Source: an uncultured Alphaproteobacteria bacterium (GTDB lineage: Bacteria > Pseudomonadota > Alphaproteobacteria > RF32 > CAG-239). From it: a stretch of DNA of 64,000 nt. Under the pieces are notes generated by a model, which was not told the origin of the DNA, did no database searches, and was given only the letters and a program-made list of their open reading frames with translations. Every line of letters begins with the position of its first letter. Positions within the stretch are counted from its first letter, which is position 1. Shown one piece after another: positions 23,955 through 32,074 of this stretch. Made by a program: the position numbers and the translations under genes. The stretch lies in assembly GCA_934277545.1 (NCBI GenBank), contig CAKQUG010000003.1:1-64000 (forward strand), in the 5' to 3' direction.

Positions 23955-24725
23955 ATGTTTTATTCAAAAAAAATTGCGGTATTTGCCGCCTGGGCTGTTA
24001 TGTTTTGCTGTTCGCCGGTTTTTGCCGATGAAGATGACAGCGCTTTAGAAAATTATAACCGCGCTATGTTTAATTTTAATATGAAACTTGATGATTATGT
24101 GATGAAGCCGCTGGCAAAAGGCTATCGCGCCGTAACCACAAAATTTGTACGCGAACGCGTCAGCAACTTTTTTAGCAATTTAAGAGAGCCGGCCACCACC
24201 ATAAATCATTCACTGCAGGGAAATTTTGCAGATTCCGGAAAGTCTTTGGGACGTTTTGCCGTAAACAGCACCTTAGGTTTGCTGGGAATGTTTGATGTGG
24301 CGTCGGGCTGGAACCTGCCGGCGAATAAAACCGGATTTGACAAGACTTTGGCCGCTTGGTGCGTGCCGGACGGTCCGTTTGTGGTGTTGCCGCTGTTAGG
24401 ACCTAGCACTCCGCGAGCTGCAACCGGAATGGCGGCGGATGCGGTTGCCGACCCGCTTTATTGGTCTAACCAATATATCAATTTCGGGCAGGATTGGAAA
24501 CGTTACAGCTTTATTTACGGCTTAACCGCTTTGGGCTTTGTCAGCGCTCGAGAAGAAAATTTGGAATTGCTGGATAATTTAACCGCCAATGCTGTTGACC
24601 CTTACAGCATGGTAAAATCGGCCTACGTGCAAAACCGCTTAAAAATCGGTGCTTGCCAAAGTGCAGATGCTGAAAATTCGGCGGCAAGCTATGACTTTGA
24701 TTTTGATGAAGATGATGACGACTAA
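23955..24725 (+). CDS. mlaA: MlaA/VacJ-family outer-membrane lipid asymmetry protein
   Basis: The 256 residues begin with a signal sequence ending near FA-DEDD. The MlaA core follows: ENYNRAMFNFNMKLDDYV, NFFSNLREPATTINH, FAVNSTLGLLGMFDVA and GPYVVLPLLGPSTPR-like FVVLPLLGPST. MlaA extracts misplaced phospholipids from the outer-membrane outer leaflet and passes them to MlaC. Cysteines at 19-20 are present but the lipobox is imperfect. The C-terminus is strongly acidic (DFDFDEDDDD). mlaC follows 20 bp downstream; mlaFEDB are not in the window. Confidence 0.92.
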   Translation: MFYSKKIAVFAAWAVMFCCSPVFADEDDSALENYNRAMFNFNMKLDDYVMKPLAKGYRAVTTKFVRERVSNFFSNLREPATTINHSLQGNFADSGKSLGRFAVNSTLGLLGMFDVASGWNLPANKTGFDKTLAAWCVPDGPFVVLPLLGPSTPRAATGMAADAVADPLYWSNQYINFGQDWKRYSFIYGLTALGFVSAREENLELLDNLTANAVDPYSMVKSAYVQNRLKIGACQSADAENSAASYDFDFDEDDDD

Positions 24726-24745
24726 TTAAAAAAGGAATCGGACTA

Positions 24746-25336
24746 ATGAAAAAATTTTTGGCTTTTTTGTTTTTAACTTTGTTCTGCTCGCAGGCTAATG
24801 CTGCCATAAACGGCGCCGCTGCAGAAGATTTTATTAAAAAAACAACACGGCAGGGCATTGAAGAACTGATAAATTCCAATGTTTCCGAGGCGGAAAAGAA
24901 AGCTCGCTTTACTAAGCTGTTTAATGAAGATTTGGACTTGGATTTTATCGGTAAATTTGTGCTTGGCCGCTATTGGAAAACTGCAACCCCTAAACAGCGC
25001 ACCGATTTTATAGATGTTTACCGCAAACTGAATATTCAAACCTGGTCGGAACGCTTTAATGAATTTAAAGGCAAGCACTTTGAGTTTTTGGGGACGGAAA
25101 GTTCTAAGTCAGCCGACCAAATTTTTGTTAATACCCAAGTCCCAATGGAAGAGGGGGCTCCGGCGTCGGTAAAATGGCGGGTTAAAGAAACTAACGGCCG
25201 CTTGCGTATTGTTGATATTATCATAGAAAACGTCAGCTTGGCGCAAACTGCGCGTAGTGAATATACGGCGTATATTAAAAAATCGCCGAACGGAATTGAC
25301 GGTTTAATTAAAGATTTACGCGCGCGTTTAAAATAA
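24746..25336 (+). CDS. mlaC: MlaC-type periplasmic phospholipid carrier
   Basis: The 196-residue protein has a signal peptide (FLTLFCSQANA) and the Ttg2D/MlaC fold: FIKKTTRQGIEELI, FNEDLDLDFIGKFVLGRYW and WRVKETNGRLRIVDIIIENVSLAQT. MlaC carries phospholipid across the periplasm between MlaA and the inner-membrane MlaFEDB pump. It is cotranscribed with mlaA, and an AAAGGAATC binding site precedes it. The length is typical. Confidence 0.92.
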   Translation: MKKFLAFLFLTLFCSQANAAINGAAAEDFIKKTTRQGIEELINSNVSEAEKKARFTKLFNEDLDLDFIGKFVLGRYWKTATPKQRTDFIDVYRKLNIQTWSERFNEFKGKHFEFLGTESSKSADQIFVNTQVPMEEGAPASVKWRVKETNGRLRIVDIIIENVSLAQTARSEYTAYIKKSPNGIDGLIKDLRARLK

Positions 25337-25342
25337 TTTTAT

Positions 25343-25363
25343 AAGGGGCTTGCAAAGCCCCTT
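25343..25363. terminator. Perfect 9-bp hairpin after mlaC
   Basis: AAGGGGCTT and AAGCCCCTT pair around GCA. The following sequence is only weakly T-rich, so termination efficiency is uncertain. Confidence 0.55.
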
Positions 25364-25399
25364 AAACTTTGCTATATTACTTTTCGTATTTGCGGAGAA

Positions 25400-25765
25400 A
25401 TGAAGCGAATGATTGTTGACGGATACAACACAAAACAAAGAAATATTTTGATTAACAAGTGTTTTTACCAAACGACCATGCGGATTATGCACTTGTTTGA
25501 AGAAAAAGGTAATAATGATTTTGCTAACAAAACCATTGAAGCTATTTCCGCCTATCATGAAATTGTTCAGCATAAAAAGCGCAATAATTTTGATCAAGAC
25601 TATAATGCCGCTTTTGAAACCATAGATTCCGCTATCCGCAATATTGCCAATAAGGTTTTTTACATTTACGGAACCGACAGCTTTAATCACGCTTATGATT
25701 CTTTTAGAGATTATAACTATGTGCAAGCCGTGCGCGGGCGTTTGCATAAAGATTTTTTGAAATAA
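25400..25765 (+). CDS. Conserved-looking hypothetical protein, 121 aa
   Basis: I do not recognise this protein. It is soluble and predicted helical, with no signal peptide or membrane segment. Notable stretches are TMRIMHLFEEKGNNDF, AFETIDSAIRNIANKVFYIYG and a C-terminal VRGRLHKDFLK. GGAG lies very close to ATG 25400 and 11 bp before ATG 25409, so the start may be the second one (118 aa). It sits alone between mlaC and the GpsA-like gene. Codon use resembles its neighbours, which supports a real gene. Confidence 0.55.
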   Translation: MKRMIVDGYNTKQRNILINKCFYQTTMRIMHLFEEKGNNDFANKTIEAISAYHEIVQHKKRNNFDQDYNAAFETIDSAIRNIANKVFYIYGTDSFNHAYDSFRDYNYVQAVRGRLHKDFLK

Positions 25766-25853
25766 ATAGCTGTTGATTTCTTGGTTGTTTAGATTGCCAA
25801 CGCGGCTGCTTTGACTGATAATGCGGAATATAATTAAATAAAGTGAGGTTATA

Positions 25854-26831
25854 ATGAAACAAGTATCTGTTATCGGCTGCGGCCGCTGGGGAACATTTTT
25901 AGGCTGGTATGTGGCAAATTATTGTAATGCCGACAGTGTATTGCTTTATGGTATTGACGGTTCGCCTTCTTTTGAAGGGCTGAAAACAACCCGCAAAAAT
26001 GAATATCTGACTTTAAGCGACAATATGCACACAACCTCGGATATGGCGGAAACTTTGAAAAATGATTTTATTATCATTTCTATCAGCTGCCAAAATCTAC
26101 GCAGTTTGGCCAAGCAGATTAACGGCTATAATGTGGAGGGAAAAACCTTTTTGTTGGCAATGAAAGGTTTGGAAGAATCGTCGGCAAAAATTTTGGCAGA
26201 AGTGTTTAAAGAAGAAATTAAGCAGAATATTCATATTGCCGTGCTCGGCGGTCCGGGACATGTTGAAGATTATATGCGAAAAGTACCGTCCGCTGCGGTA
26301 ATTGACAGTTATGATGAAGAAACTCAAGACCGTGTTATCAAATTTATGCAAAGCGACCTTATCCGCTTTTATTACGGTACGGACTTAATCGGTAATCAGG
26401 TGGGCGCCGCGTTGAAGAATGTTATCGGTATTGCTGCCGGAATTTTGGACGGATTGGGATGGTACGGCTTGAAAGGAGCTTTAATGGCGCGCGCTCCGAT
26501 AGAAGTCGGCCGCTTAATTAAATTCAAAGGCGGAAATCCGGCGTCGGCGTATGGGTTGGCACATCTCGGAGATTATGAAGCGACTTTGTTTTCTAAAAAC
26601 AGTCATAATCGTATGTTTGGCGAAATGTTTGCCAAAGGCGAACGTTATGGAAAGTTGGCTGAAGGTGTGGACACGTTGCGCGCCGTTAAAGCTATTGCGG
26701 ATAAAGAACATATAGATATGCCGATTTGTCAGGCTTTGTACAAAATTATTTTTGAAAAGGCTGATATAGAAAAAACAATCCGCGGTTTGTTTGACCGTTC
26801 ATTGAAAAAAGAGTTTGATGCTATTTGTTGA
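25854..26831 (+). CDS. NAD(P)-dependent glycerol-3-phosphate dehydrogenase-like protein
   Basis: The 325 residues follow the GpsA pattern. There is an N-terminal VSVIGCGRWGTFLGWYV Rossmann motif, LLAMKGLEES in place of the usual KGLE segment, AVLGGPGHVEDYM, and the substrate/catalytic lysine in GAALKNVIGIAAGILDGLG. GpsA reduces dihydroxyacetone phosphate to sn-glycerol-3-phosphate for phospholipid synthesis. The GGPGH wording (usually GPSF/GPT) and some insertions are unusual, so a related substrate is possible. A terminator follows immediately. Confidence 0.8.
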   Translation: MKQVSVIGCGRWGTFLGWYVANYCNADSVLLYGIDGSPSFEGLKTTRKNEYLTLSDNMHTTSDMAETLKNDFIIISISCQNLRSLAKQINGYNVEGKTFLLAMKGLEESSAKILAEVFKEEIKQNIHIAVLGGPGHVEDYMRKVPSAAVIDSYDEETQDRVIKFMQSDLIRFYYGTDLIGNQVGAALKNVIGIAAGILDGLGWYGLKGALMARAPIEVGRLIKFKGGNPASAYGLAHLGDYEATLFSKNSHNRMFGEMFAKGERYGKLAEGVDTLRAVKAIADKEHIDMPICQALYKIIFEKADIEKTIRGLFDRSLKKEFDAIC

Positions 26832-26854
26832 GTTTTAGCAATTTATAATTTAGG

Positions 26855-26880
26855 GAGGCGATGTTGTCATCGCCTCTTTA
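26855..26880 (+). terminator. Terminator after the GpsA-like gene
   Basis: GAGGCGATG and CATCGCCTC form a perfect 9-bp stem with a TTGT loop, followed by TTTAAAA. Confidence 0.8.
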
Positions 26881-26976
26881 AAATTATTGATTTTTTAATG
26901 TTTAAAATCTAACCTTCGAGAAGAAAAATGTAATCAATGCGATTTTTGTGAACCGAGCAGCCTTGTTTTTTAGCAC

Positions 26977-27018
26977 TTGACAGACTGACGGTTGGAGTTT
27001 ACCCTAGCTCAAGGTGCT
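26977..27018 (+). promoter_or_regulatory. Possible MerR-type operator/promoter
   Basis: TTGACA at 26977-26982 is followed by an imperfect dyad, GGTTGGAG...CTCAAGGT (26990-27015), of the kind bound by MerR-family regulators within a long-spacer promoter. The -10 is poorly defined (TACCCT at 27000). Its position 45 bp before the merR-like gene suggests autoregulation. Confidence 0.4.
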
Positions 27019-27062
27019 TTTGAAAGTTGCGTTAACTTATTTATTTTACGGAGAATTTAAAG

Positions 27063-27461
27063 ATGTATTATTCCATTGGGCAAGTCGCCGCCAAAACCGG
27101 ACTAACCGTTCATACTCTTCGCTATTATGAAAAAGAAGGTTTACTGCCTTTTGTACGCAAAAGCAGCTCCGGTTTGCGTATGTTTTCGGACGATGATTTA
27201 GGTTGGCTGTCGCTGATAGAATGTTTAAAAGAAACCGGAATGTCGCTCAAAAGAATTAAGCAATACATTGATTGGTTTCTCGAGGGAGACTCTACTTTGC
27301 CTCAGCGTTTAGAAATGTTTAAGCAACAGCAGCTGAAAATTTTGGCGCAAATTGAGCAATTTAAAAAGTATTTGCGAAAAATTGACTATAAAGTTAGTCT
27401 TTACGAAGAAGCCGTTAAACTTGGAAGTTTTGAAAAAGCTCTGAAAAAATTCAGCAGTTAG
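27063..27461 (+). CDS. MerR-family transcriptional regulator
   Basis: The 132 residues have the N-terminal winged helix typical of MerR proteins: YSIGQVAAKTGLTVHTLRYYEKEGLLPF, then MFSDDDLGWLSLIECLKETGMSLKRIKQYI. A long dimerisation coiled coil follows (LPQRLEMFKQQQLKILAQIEQFKKYL). No metal-binding cysteine cluster is present, which points to the organic-stress/aldehyde (NmlR/AdhR) branch rather than a metal sensor. Its 3' end overlaps the convergent prepilin gene by 4 bp. The target is unknown, and no regulated gene lies beside it on the same strand. Confidence 0.88.
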   Translation: MYYSIGQVAAKTGLTVHTLRYYEKEGLLPFVRKSSSGLRMFSDDDLGWLSLIECLKETGMSLKRIKQYIDWFLEGDSTLPQRLEMFKQQQLKILAQIEQFKKYLRKIDYKVSLYEEAVKLGSFEKALKKFSS

Positions 27462-28075
27462 TTATTGTTATTGAGAATAAATTTTATATCGCAAATTTGT
27501 GTCGCGCAAACTGAACATTTTTGGACAATTTCACTCCAATTATAAGGTTTGCAGCCAATATGAGTGTAATAATATTGGGTTGTGGCTTTCCCGCAGACAT
27601 AATGGCGATTTGTTCCTGTATTTTCATTAAGCGCCACAATCCAAGCATCATCAAAATAATTCAAAAAGTCGAATAAAACTTTACATTGCTCAACAGAGTC
27701 TTGGTTGGGCAGAGTTTCCAGCCTTATACCAAAGCGCAAAGGTACACCCCAATTTACACTCATATAATGCGTATTAACAAATAATCTATTGCCGAAAATG
27801 TCTTTATTATCAGTTGTCAGCATATTTTTTGGTATGATTTCCAATTCTTTCATAAGGGGTAAGATATTATAAGGTGTATCAGAGTATGTTTTGCTGTTTA
27901 GGTAAGAGGTTTTCAGATTGGTCATCATATAAATAAAGTCGTTTTTCCACTTGTTTAGTTTATACATTTGCATGGCCTTTGAATAGCCGGCAATTCCGCC
28001 AACACTCAGCACAGCGATTATGGCGAGGACGCTGAGCATTTCAATCATACTGCGACCAAATTGATTTTGTTTCAT
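27458..28075 (-). CDS. Prepilin-like protein B
   Basis: The 205 residues begin MKQNQFG-RSMIEMLSVLAII, a short basic leader, predicted cleavage after G7 and Glu at +5. The hydrophobic helix continues AVLSVGGIAGYSKAM. The mature part (198 aa) ends with a cysteine cluster, CSVCATQIC, like genes C and D. This copy has no repeat insertion and so shows the ancestral leader form. GGAAGTTGTT before the ATG can be masked by the upstream structured leader. It is probably a pseudopilin-like envelope protein; no pilus assembly genes are in the window. Confidence 0.8.
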   Translation of the reverse strand: MKQNQFGRSMIEMLSVLAIIAVLSVGGIAGYSKAMQMYKLNKWKNDFIYMMTNLKTSYLNSKTYSDTPYNILPLMKELEIIPKNMLTTDNKDIFGNRLFVNTHYMSVNWGVPLRFGIRLETLPNQDSVEQCKVLFDFLNYFDDAWIVALNENTGTNRHYVCGKATTQYYYTHIGCKPYNWSEIVQKCSVCATQICDIKFILNNNN

Positions 28076-28295
28076 AACAACTTCCTTTCATTTTGAAATT
28101 ACAACAAAAAAGCTGCCTATACAGCAGCTGGAAGTTGACAACTATTAGAAACGAAATAGTGTAGCATATTAGCTATTTTGAATATAGCATATTTTGCTAC
28201 CTTCCAGCTATAAAGCCAGAAGGTATGTTTTACGTCTTTAAGACGCGTTTCTAAGAGGTTGTCACACCCCAGACAGACTATTGCCTATCTAAATA
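28076..28295 (-). promoter_or_regulatory. Structured 5' leader RNA, copy B (candidate riboregulator)
   Basis: On the minus strand this repeats copy A. The 22-nt identical box is 28263-28284. CGTCT-TAA-AGACG is 28233-28245. A 10-bp stem (28200-28209 with 28214-28223) replaces the GAAA hairpin with G-U changes. TGCTAC/GTAGCA pair (28161-28166 with 28195-28200) around a changed but still pairing GCTAT/ATAGC hairpin. The terminator AGCTGC/GCAGCT with six T is 28105-28129, and GGAAGTTG is 28078-28085. Stems are preserved while sequences differ, which supports a selected RNA fold. The promoter is likely TTTACA-N17-TATCCT just upstream. Confidence 0.75.
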
Positions 28296-28330
28296 TTTAG
28301 GATAATAGAATAACAAATTTTTGTAAAGTA

Positions 28331-28365
28331 AAAAAATACCGGCTGCTGTTTTCAAGCAACCGGCT
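28331..28365 (-). terminator. Terminator upstream of leader B
   Basis: On the minus strand CCGGTTGCT pairs with AGCAGCCGG (one G-U) and is followed by a T-run (A-run at 28331-28336). It would end the transcript of the 28492-28809 gene about 130 bp past its stop and insulate the leader. Confidence 0.7.
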
Positions 28366-28491
28366 CAAAACCATCAAAGACTCGAATAATACGGCTAATA
28401 CGCATTAACTTTTTTTGCGCCATGTACAATAAGTAAACAAGCACAAAAAGTTAAAAGTAGTAGATTATTAGACGAGCCTCCTTATATTGAC

Positions 28492-28809
28492 TTATTTTGA
28501 GAAAGAATTTTTAAGATTATTCAACGAATTTTTAGTATCTTCAAAAGCTTTTTTCTGCTCTGCAACTTTAGCTTCGCGTTCGGCTTTTTGAGCAGCCTGT
28601 TTTTCGGCTAATTCCTTCTTTTTAGCTTCTTGCTTAGCTTCAAGTTCTTTTTTCTTGGCTTCAAAATTTGCTTTTGCATCTTCATTAGCCTGAGTTAAGC
28701 TGTCAATTTTGTTTTGAGCCTGCTGTGCGACCGAAACCAAATCAGTTTTTGCCTGAGCGGCACCGGCAGCCAAAACAGCAACAGCAGCAAGTACTAACAA
28801 TTTTTTCAT
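28492..28809 (-). CDS. Secreted Lys/Glu/Ala-rich coiled-coil protein
   Basis: The 105 residues carry a signal peptide (MKKLLVLAAVAVLAAGAAQA). A continuous charged helix follows, with repeats such as KKKELEAKQEAKKKELAEKQ, ending NSLNNLKNSFSK. The AAAGGAGAAAAAT binding site is strong. No domain is recognised. Composition and size resemble small periplasmic proteins of the Lpp/OmpH-like type, but no lipobox is present. It may be abundant, given its translation signals. Confidence 0.7.
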   Translation of the reverse strand: MKKLLVLAAVAVLAAGAAQAKTDLVSVAQQAQNKIDSLTQANEDAKANFEAKKKELEAKQEAKKKELAEKQAAQKAEREAKVAEQKKAFEDTKNSLNNLKNSFSK

Positions 28810-28940
28810 ATTTTTCTCCTTTCGAAAAATGATTGACTAACAAAAATGATTTGCTAGTCAAGATATTAAGAAACCTGAAATCATAAAAGCAAGCAAATAA
28901 CAATTTTTTTATACAGAAAAGCAATATTTTCTTTCTATTC

Positions 28941-28969
28941 TTGACAAAAAACATGTTTTAGATTAAATT
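28941..28969 (+). promoter_or_regulatory. Sigma70-type promoter of the 364-aa gene
   Basis: TTGACA at 28941-28946, a 17-bp spacer and TAAATT at 28964-28969. The predicted start is about 33 bp before ATG 29010. Confidence 0.6.
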
Positions 28970-29009
28970 AGAATTTATCATTTTATTATTAACTTTAATT
29001 TTTATTTTT

Positions 29010-30104
29010 ATGTTAGCTAAATTTTTTAGATGGGTTTGGGCGTTGATTTTGCAGTTATGGACATATATCTGCACACGTCTGGAAATAAACGATTTGTATC
29101 TGGTTTTGAACGGAAAGCATGAACACATCATGAAGCGTTTGCACAATGACGAAAAGCCTTTTGCCAAACCAGCACAAAAAGCTTTGCTCAACCGCGGCAA
29201 CACTGATGAAATTGTCGCCATGATAAAAAGCGGTTTTGCCGTTATTGAGTCTATCAATAAAAAAATTGTTGAACGCAATATCGGTGTAGAAATCAAAGCA
29301 CTTTGCGACTATGGAAAATATGTACCTGCAGACATCATTATTCAAGAAGGACACGTTATGGCCTGCCTTGCTTTGGCAAAACGAAAAATGCTTTTCTTGA
29401 CTGATGCCGATTTACAGTATGTTCTGCAACATTACAGCCCGCAAAATGCCGCTGAAATTATCATGAACTGCGCCGACACGCTGACTCCAGACCAAATGCT
29501 GGCGATTATCGACCGCAAAAATGACCGGATGATAAAAGCAATGTTCCGCACGGACTGTGTTTATACCAGTATCATTTTTGATGCGATTGTTGACAGCGGC
29601 TGCGAAGAAGCTACCGCCTTGATTGTCGAACATTATGCACTGTCTGTGCCGGCTGCCATAAAATATCTGCACAAATATGCCGATAACATTGATATGCTGG
29701 ATGATTTTATCTACAGAGATGGTGTCGAATGTCCTGAAATTCAGCTGGAAATAGCCAAAACACTAGGACATAATGCGGTTATGAGTATGCTTGATGTCAA
29801 CGATGAACTTTGTGCTGAGGCTCAGCTTGCCATTGTTAAAAAAGGCAATATGGATGAAATTCAAAGGCTAATTACAGAGCAAAACAAACTTGACAAACAA
29901 GTTATTGACATTTTGCTTGAGCGTAACGTTCATTCTGAAATGCTGGCTTTGGCCGAACATCAGCAGCTGGATAGTTCTGTTTTGATGCATTGGGTAAATA
30001 ACTGCCGCTTTGATTATGTGGAGATTTATTTGGCAAACAACGAAACGGATAGCAAGTTTACGCAACGCCTGATACTTGAAGTATTAAAACGCACTGTTCA
30101 GTAA
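29010..30104 (+). CDS. Helical-repeat protein of unknown function, 364 aa
   Basis: I do not recognise the family. An N-terminal hydrophobic stretch (MLAKFFRWVWALILQLWTYI) may anchor it in the membrane. The rest is a series of roughly 25-35-residue helical hairpins (for example AQKALLNRGNTDEIVAMI, AQLAIVKKGNMDEIQRLI), similar in style to HEAT-like or DUF2336-type repeats of alphaproteobacteria. Repeat wording such as (G)N(T/M)DEI recurs. No Shine-Dalgarno is seen before ATG 29010. A strong terminator follows. It is probably a protein-interaction scaffold. Confidence 0.6.
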   Translation: MLAKFFRWVWALILQLWTYICTRLEINDLYLVLNGKHEHIMKRLHNDEKPFAKPAQKALLNRGNTDEIVAMIKSGFAVIESINKKIVERNIGVEIKALCDYGKYVPADIIIQEGHVMACLALAKRKMLFLTDADLQYVLQHYSPQNAAEIIMNCADTLTPDQMLAIIDRKNDRMIKAMFRTDCVYTSIIFDAIVDSGCEEATALIVEHYALSVPAAIKYLHKYADNIDMLDDFIYRDGVECPEIQLEIAKTLGHNAVMSMLDVNDELCAEAQLAIVKKGNMDEIQRLITEQNKLDKQVIDILLERNVHSEMLALAEHQQLDSSVLMHWVNNCRFDYVEIYLANNETDSKFTQRLILEVLKRTVQ

Positions 30105-30115
30105 GTGCCTACAAA

Positions 30116-30152
30116 AAAATCCCCTTCTGTTTTTACAGAAAGGGATTTTTTA
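30116..30152 (+). terminator. Terminator after the helical-repeat gene
   Basis: AATCCCCTTCTG pairs with CAGAAAGGGATT (one mismatch) across TTTTTA and ends in six T. Confidence 0.88.
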
Positions 30153-30162
30153 TATAATATCA

Positions 30163-30378
30163 TCAGCGATGATGAGGAGGCCTTGGCGGCGGAGGCGGCG
30201 GGTAGGAGTATCTGGTTACAATCGGAGCGTTGTAGTAGATTACCGTGCCGTAAGGATTATTGTAGTACCCATCAGGGTAGTATGAATATGGCTCAATGAG
30301 CTCAATACCTATACTGCCGCAACTGCTTAAAGTAAAAATACTTATAGCCGCAAACAAGAAAAATAAAAACTTTTTCAT
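30163..30378 (-). CDS. Small lipoprotein with Tyr/Pro-rich tail
   Basis: The 71 residues start with a lipoprotein signal (FFLFAAISIFTLSSC, lipobox LSSC with Cys at 20). A Tyr/Asn/Pro-rich segment follows, ending in a proline run and HHR. Such proteins are outer-membrane or periplasmic-facing lipoproteins of unknown role. The stop lies 10 bp from the convergent terminator. The upstream gap to 30465 holds no other gene. Confidence 0.65.
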   Translation of the reverse strand: MKKFLFFLFAAISIFTLSSCGSIGIELIEPYSYYPDGYYNNPYGTVIYYNAPIVTRYSYPPPPPPRPPHHR

Positions 30379-30464
30379 AAGGCATAAAAATTAAAATGAG
30401 ACATAATTATAAACTTTATGCCTCATATTTTAGTCTAAAATTTTATATTTGTCTAGAAGTATTT

Positions 30465-30866
30465 TCAGTTTTCTTCCAGATAATCTTTATAAGACACGCC
30501 GTCTATTTTTAAGTTTGTAATCAATGGCTGATAACCGGATTGATATGAAAATTCCAGCACCACATTTTTAGCAGCCACGGCTTTTTCCAGCTTTTTGGCT
30601 GTGTCTTCTTTTACATAAAAAGAATAAACTTCGGCAAATTCTTTTTTAGGGCAAGCGTTATCCTTAAACTGAGTGCAATCGGTTTTTTGCCAATTCGGCT
30701 GCAGAGCGACATAATAACCGGAAAAAAAGTCTTTAGGGTCATAGCCTTTTACCGCAATTTCTACTTTTTCAAAATGGGTTAAATATGTCAGCCGCAGCAT
30801 ATACACCGACAAAATTACAACCGGCACAAACAATAAAATAGCGCAAATTTTAGCAAATTTAGTCAT
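30465..30866 (-). CDS. GDYXXLXY-type membrane-anchored protein
   Basis: From ATG 30866 (GGGAG 8 bp upstream) the protein has 133 residues. It has one N-terminal membrane helix (FAKICAILLFVPVVILSVYML) and a periplasmic domain with DPKDFFSGYYVAL, a variant of the GDYXXLXY signature. This family is nearly always next to DUF2157/DUF4401 membrane proteins, as here: the start overlaps the DUF2157 stop by 8 bp. The biochemical role is unknown. A longer frame to 30941 lacks a binding site and overlaps its neighbour more. Confidence 0.75.
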   Translation of the reverse strand: MTKFAKICAILLFVPVVILSVYMLRLTYLTHFEKVEIAVKGYDPKDFFSGYYVALQPNWQKTDCTQFKDNACPKKEFAEVYSFYVKEDTAKKLEKAVAAKNVVLEFSYQSGYQPLITNLKIDGVSYKDYLEEN

Positions 30867-32073
30867 GTTTTTTCTCCCACAATAACTTACCATATTTAAC
30901 CAGAGCAAAAATCGTTGCCAGCAACAGCAAGCCGGAGCCAATCAGATATATTCCTAAATAGGTTAAATTGCTTGCGTCGGCATAATAGTAGAGCAGACGG
31001 ATAACCGCCGCCAACACCGCAACATTAAACAAGCGGCGGCTGTTGTTCAGATAGGCGTAAACAGCCAAAGCCGCGCAAATAAGCAAAGACGGAATAAGAT
31101 TGAATACATCCCAGCTGAAAGTGGCAAAGAACCAGACCAACAGCGCAAACAAAGTCAAATATCTGAAACGCGGCATTTTGTGATAATAAGCGTAGCCCCA
31201 CATCAGCAACAAGCTGGTCAGCGCCAAAACAGATTCCACATTGTCCTGTAAAATATTAAATTTCAACAGCACGCCTTCAATCAGAAATCCCAGCAAAAAA
31301 TACGGCATAAAGCTAACTCTACCATGCTTGCGGTTTAAAGCATAAATAAGCATCGCCGCTAAAATATATCCGTAAGAAGACAGAGCAATAGTTGACCACG
31401 GAATTTGAGCAAAGGCAACATTGGTAATCAAGGGGCGGCAACTTAGCGGAGCGGCCGACAGCAGCAATGTTCCGCAATAAAATTTTAAGGGACGCTCAAT
31501 GGTTTTCTTGCTTGGTTTGGCGTAAAGCATCCAAAGTTCATAGGCAAAAATTAAGCCATAAAAAACAAGCAGGCTGCAGATGCCATTTGCCAGAGTATAG
31601 TTCAAGCCGATGTTCAGCAGTACATCTCCGACAAAAGTGTTATAAATAGCGAAAGATTTTGTTCCGACAAAAAGCAGCGGTATCCAAAGCCAGAGCAGAC
31701 GCGGCGTGATTAAAAACAGCGGCCAAGCGCACAGCGCCCATAACAGGCAAGCTCCGCTGACATCTGAACGCAGTTGGAATATTTGCCCAATCAGCCCGAT
31801 TACCGCCATAATCAAAGCGGCGAACACTCCGCACAGCACTTGAGTCAGTATGTTTTTTTTGAATTTCATAGATAGTATCACCGCAGAAGCGTTGGCTATC
31901 ATCAAAACTATTGCGCCGCCGAGTTTTACATTGTTTGGAATTTGCTCCCAGTTGGCGGCAACCAAAGCGATAATTCCCAAGCCGATTAAAAAAGCGGCAA
32001 AATAGGCTAAAATCATCAGCCAATAATTTTCATCGTGCAATTTTTCCGGCGTTTGTGTTGATGTTTTTTCCAT
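30859..32073 (-). CDS. DUF2157-domain polytopic membrane protein
   Basis: The 404 residues start with a short soluble part (KLHDENYWLMILAYFAAFLIG) and then contain about a dozen hydrophobic helices with few charged loops. The ALVAANWEQIPNNVKL motif is characteristic of DUF2157. The partner GDYXXLXY protein is directly downstream with an overlap, suggesting a complex. It is also tightly linked to argS (1-bp gap). Function is unknown. AAGGAG precedes the start. Confidence 0.78.
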   Translation of the reverse strand: MEKTSTQTPEKLHDENYWLMILAYFAAFLIGLGIIALVAANWEQIPNNVKLGGAIVLMIANASAVILSMKFKKNILTQVLCGVFAALIMAVIGLIGQIFQLRSDVSGACLLWALCAWPLFLITPRLLWLWIPLLFVGTKSFAIYNTFVGDVLLNIGLNYTLANGICSLLVFYGLIFAYELWMLYAKPSKKTIERPLKFYCGTLLLSAAPLSCRPLITNVAFAQIPWSTIALSSYGYILAAMLIYALNRKHGRVSFMPYFLLGFLIEGVLLKFNILQDNVESVLALTSLLLMWGYAYYHKMPRFRYLTLFALLVWFFATFSWDVFNLIPSLLICAALAVYAYLNNSRRLFNVAVLAAVIRLLYYYADASNLTYLGIYLIGSGLLLLATIFALVKYGKLLWEKKHD

Positions 32074-32074
32074 T

